From the NCBI GenBank assembly GCA_036311285.1, contig JAXJQF010000069.1, positions 1 to 6,422 on the forward strand: a DNA stretch of 6,422 bases, in the 5' to 3' direction. The position numbers and the translations under genes are program-made. The stretch is from JAXJQF01 sp036311285 (GTDB taxonomy: Bacteria; Pseudomonadota; Gammaproteobacteria; Enterobacterales; Succinivibrionaceae). This document shows, piece by piece, positions 5,495 through 6,422 of the stretch (its first letter is position 1; every line of letters begins with the position of its first letter). Below the pieces are notes generated by a model. The model searched no databases. It was not told the DNA's origin and worked only from the letters and a program-made list of their open reading frames with translations.

Positions 5495-5516
5495 AGATGT
5501 GATAGTTATCACATCT
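5495..5516. promoter_or_regulatory. CRP-like operator, perfect palindrome
   Basis: A perfect 22-bp palindrome with 10-bp arms around a central GT. Its core TGTGA-TAGTTA-TCACA (5498-5513) matches the CRP consensus at all ten core positions. The centre (5505.5) lies about 52 bp before the lipoprotein ATG, near the class II activation position if transcription starts at about 5544-5547. Another protein of the CRP/FNR superfamily with the same half-site is possible. Confidence 0.65.
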
Positions 5517-5557
5517 AGGACTAGTAAATTGGATAATTGAGATAAGAGAAAAGAGCT

Positions 5558-5992
5558 ATGAAAAAAATTGTTTTAGGAGTTTTGGTTACTTTATTATTGA
5601 ATGGATGTTCTTTGTTTATGACTAAAGAATACGAAAATGTGAGCTTAACATGGACATCTAGTCATAAAAATGATGATATTACATATGAAAAAGCTATTGA
5701 TTGCGCTACACGAATATTTAAAAGACCACAAAATGGAGCTCAATTTTTTAGTTATGAAAGTGATAAGCAGCATAAATTTATTGCTAATACAAGTTTTGAA
5801 GTAACTTATTTAATTCAAAAGGTGTATGTTGACGTTGTTATCCGTTTTGATGTTAACAAAGGAAAAGTTATATTAGAAGCTACAGAACCTCAAGTTGGTA
5901 GCTCTAATACAGTGCAAGTAATAACACAAATTGAAAAACAAGCACGCGATGTTGCAGAAAAATTCAAAACTTGTGCTGAAGAAAAATATTAA
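5558..5992 (+). CDS. Small predicted lipoprotein of unknown function
   Basis: 144 residues. The N-terminus is a typical lipoprotein signal: a KK charge, a hydrophobic stretch (4-14), and the lipobox LNGC with lipidated Cys17. Residue +2 is Ser rather than Asp, so in a Gram-negative cell the Lol system should carry it to the outer membrane, facing the periplasm. The mature part has about 127 residues with no motif I recognise. It alternates predicted strands (for example YLIQKVYVDVVIRFDV) with a C-terminal charged helix. Its only other cysteines, Cys49 and Cys139, could form a periplasmic disulfide. The start is fixed by the signal peptide; the ribosome binding site is poor (AAGAGA, 5544-5549). 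CRP-like sites upstream suggest control by carbon or energy status. The gene stands alone and its function is unknown. Confidence 0.85.
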   Translation: MKKIVLGVLVTLLLNGCSLFMTKEYENVSLTWTSSHKNDDITYEKAIDCATRIFKRPQNGAQFFSYESDKQHKFIANTSFEVTYLIQKVYVDVVIRFDVNKGKVILEATEPQVGSSNTVQVITQIEKQARDVAEKFKTCAEEKY

Positions 5993-6023
5993 TAGTTAGT
6001 AAAAATATTATAAAAAATTCCCA

Positions 6024-6066
6024 AATTGGCGGACTATACACAGTAAAACGACTGAATCCGCCAATT
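6024..6066. terminator. GC-containing hairpin between the convergent lipoprotein and right-edge genes
   Basis: AATTGGCGGA (6024-6033) is perfectly complementary to TCCGCCAATT (6057-6066). Inside the 23-nt loop a second stem forms, CAGT (6041-6044) with ACTG (6051-6054). On the minus strand, TTTTTT follows after TGGGAA, so it could terminate transcription from the right edge. On the plus strand only ATTATTTTA follows. The arms are far more GC-rich than their surroundings. It could also be part of an insertion-sequence end or a dispersed repeat. Confidence 0.6.
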
Positions 6067-6069
6067 ATT

Positions 6070-6198
6070 TTATAGAACTTTTCTAGGTCGTCCACGAGGT
6101 CTTTTTGGAAAATTTTTATCCCGAGTTTGATACCTATATAGTTCAAAACCTTTATTTCCAACGTTTTGAAAGATTTTATACAGTTGTGTACACGGATT
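6070..6198 (-). pseudogene. Out-of-frame C-terminal tail with AT-hook-like motif
   Basis: This minus-strand frame is open for 43 codons but contains no ATG. It ends with the basic sequence KRPRGRPRKVL before a TAA at 6070-6072. RPRGRPRK (plus-strand 6079-6102) fits the AT-hook core, which binds the minor groove of A/T-rich DNA. The frame is +1 relative to the open frame that ends at 6176, and overlaps it by about 23 bp. The simplest reading is that one gene spanned both frames and has suffered a single-base indel, or uses a +1 frameshift around the GTA-TAA-A stop. A basic C-terminal tail behind a helical domain recalls some transposases, but I cannot assign a family. A gene fragment is likely, its origin is inference. 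Confidence 0.45.
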
Positions 6199-6421
6199 TT
6201 ATTATTTCTTGATGAAGCTTGTGCATCATTTCTTCCTTTATGTATCTATTCTCTAATTTATTTTCATAGCACTCTTCAAGTTTAGACATTATTTCATCTC
6301 TGCAATTTAATGAATAAATACCTTTAGACATTTCACTAGCAGACGCAGAGATTAAGGCATCGATAATTCTTTTTGATGAATACTCATTTCTTAGTCTTAT
6401 TTCAATCATTCTTAATATAGT
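6176..6421 (-). CDS. C-terminal part of an unrecognised protein (5' end probably outside window)
   Basis: Open from the right edge to a TAA at 6176-6178. The first ATG is at 6407-6409, but the frame continues upstream of it without a stop and no ribosome binding site precedes that ATG, so the true start is probably outside the window. The visible ~80 residues are mostly helical and charged, with EIRLRNEYSSKR near the start and a Glu/Lys-rich C-terminus ending HQEIIKSVYTTV. I do not recognise the family. A resemblance to the helical region after the DDE domain of IS4/IS1634-type transposases is only an impression. The +1 frame directly downstream encodes an AT-hook-like tail, suggesting that the gene was or is longer. 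It converges on the lipoprotein gene. Confidence 0.45.
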   Translation of the reverse strand, partial: TILRMIEIRLRNEYSSKRIIDALISASASEMSKGIYSLNCRDEIMSKLEECYENKLENRYIKEEMMHKLHQEIIKSVYTTV

Positions 6422-6422
6422 A

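Larger units (their letters stand above)
5209..5557. other. Regulatory region upstream of the lipoprotein gene
   Basis: 349 bp without a credible ORF. It holds, from left to right, the palindrome ATAACTATAGTTAT (5217-5230), a possible promoter (5381-5408), two CRP-like sites (5411-5432 and 5495-5516) and a run of 15 T (5450-5464). A second -10-like element, GATAAT (5532-5537), lies close to the gene with no -35 match, and the distal CRP-like sites could compensate for that. Confidence 0.6.

Noticed and set aside
5964..6161. 65-codon minus-strand ORF with a hydrophobic C-terminus
   Set aside because: It reads through the hairpin at 6024-6066 and into the lipoprotein gene, and overlaps the frame that encodes the AT-hook tail. 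It has no ribosome binding site, so it is probably chance.

Overview
The window is an AT-rich bacterial segment with five protein-coding regions, two of them cut by the window edges, and a block of four tRNA genes on the minus strand. The best lineage clue is that block. Read 5' to 3' it is tRNA-Gly(GCC), tRNA-Cys(GCA), tRNA-Cys(GCA), tRNA-Leu(UAA), which is the Escherichia coli glyW-cysT-leuZ order with the Cys gene doubled. The tRNA sequences are close to the E. coli ones and all encode CCA, so a gammaproteobacterium is likely. The peroxidase partner type, the PD-(D/E)XK/DUF1703-type protein and the low GC would fit a host-associated anaerobe or microaerophile (for example the Succinivibrionaceae), but that is inference.

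Layout from the left: (1) 2-457 (+), the C-terminal end of a DUF1703/PD-(D/E)XK nuclease-like protein, followed by a strong terminator. (2) A gene-free AT-rich stretch leading to a two-gene peroxide-defence operon (917-3124): a 2-Cys peroxiredoxin AhpC and, 3 bp later, an AhpF-like flavoprotein reductase. The reductase has its domains in swapped order: the thioredoxin-reductase core comes first and the tandem thioredoxin-fold module last. A hairpin terminator closes the operon. (3) 3358-3701 (-), the tRNA operon, with a near-consensus sigma-70 promoter and A/T-tract UP-like DNA at 3721-3775. (4) 4028-5113 (+), a soluble GGDEF diguanylate cyclase with its own promoter and one or two terminators. 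(5) 5558-5992 (+), a small predicted lipoprotein of no recognised family. Its 349-bp upstream region carries two CRP-like operators whose centres are 84 bp apart, with a 15-T homopolymer between them. (6) At the right edge (-), the end of an unrecognised protein, followed in the +1 frame by a short open stretch encoding an AT-hook-like RPRGRPRK tail. This may be a frameshifted mobile-element remnant.

How the genes work together: AhpC reduces peroxides and the AhpF-like protein re-reduces AhpC using NAD(P)H, FAD and a chain of CxxC pairs. The other genes look like independent transcription units, each bounded by terminators. I see no CRISPR array, toxin-antitoxin pair, prophage or multi-gene defence system. 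The most interesting items are the swapped-domain AhpF, the doubled tRNA-Cys, the twin CRP-like sites around a homopolymer, and the out-of-frame AT-hook tail.
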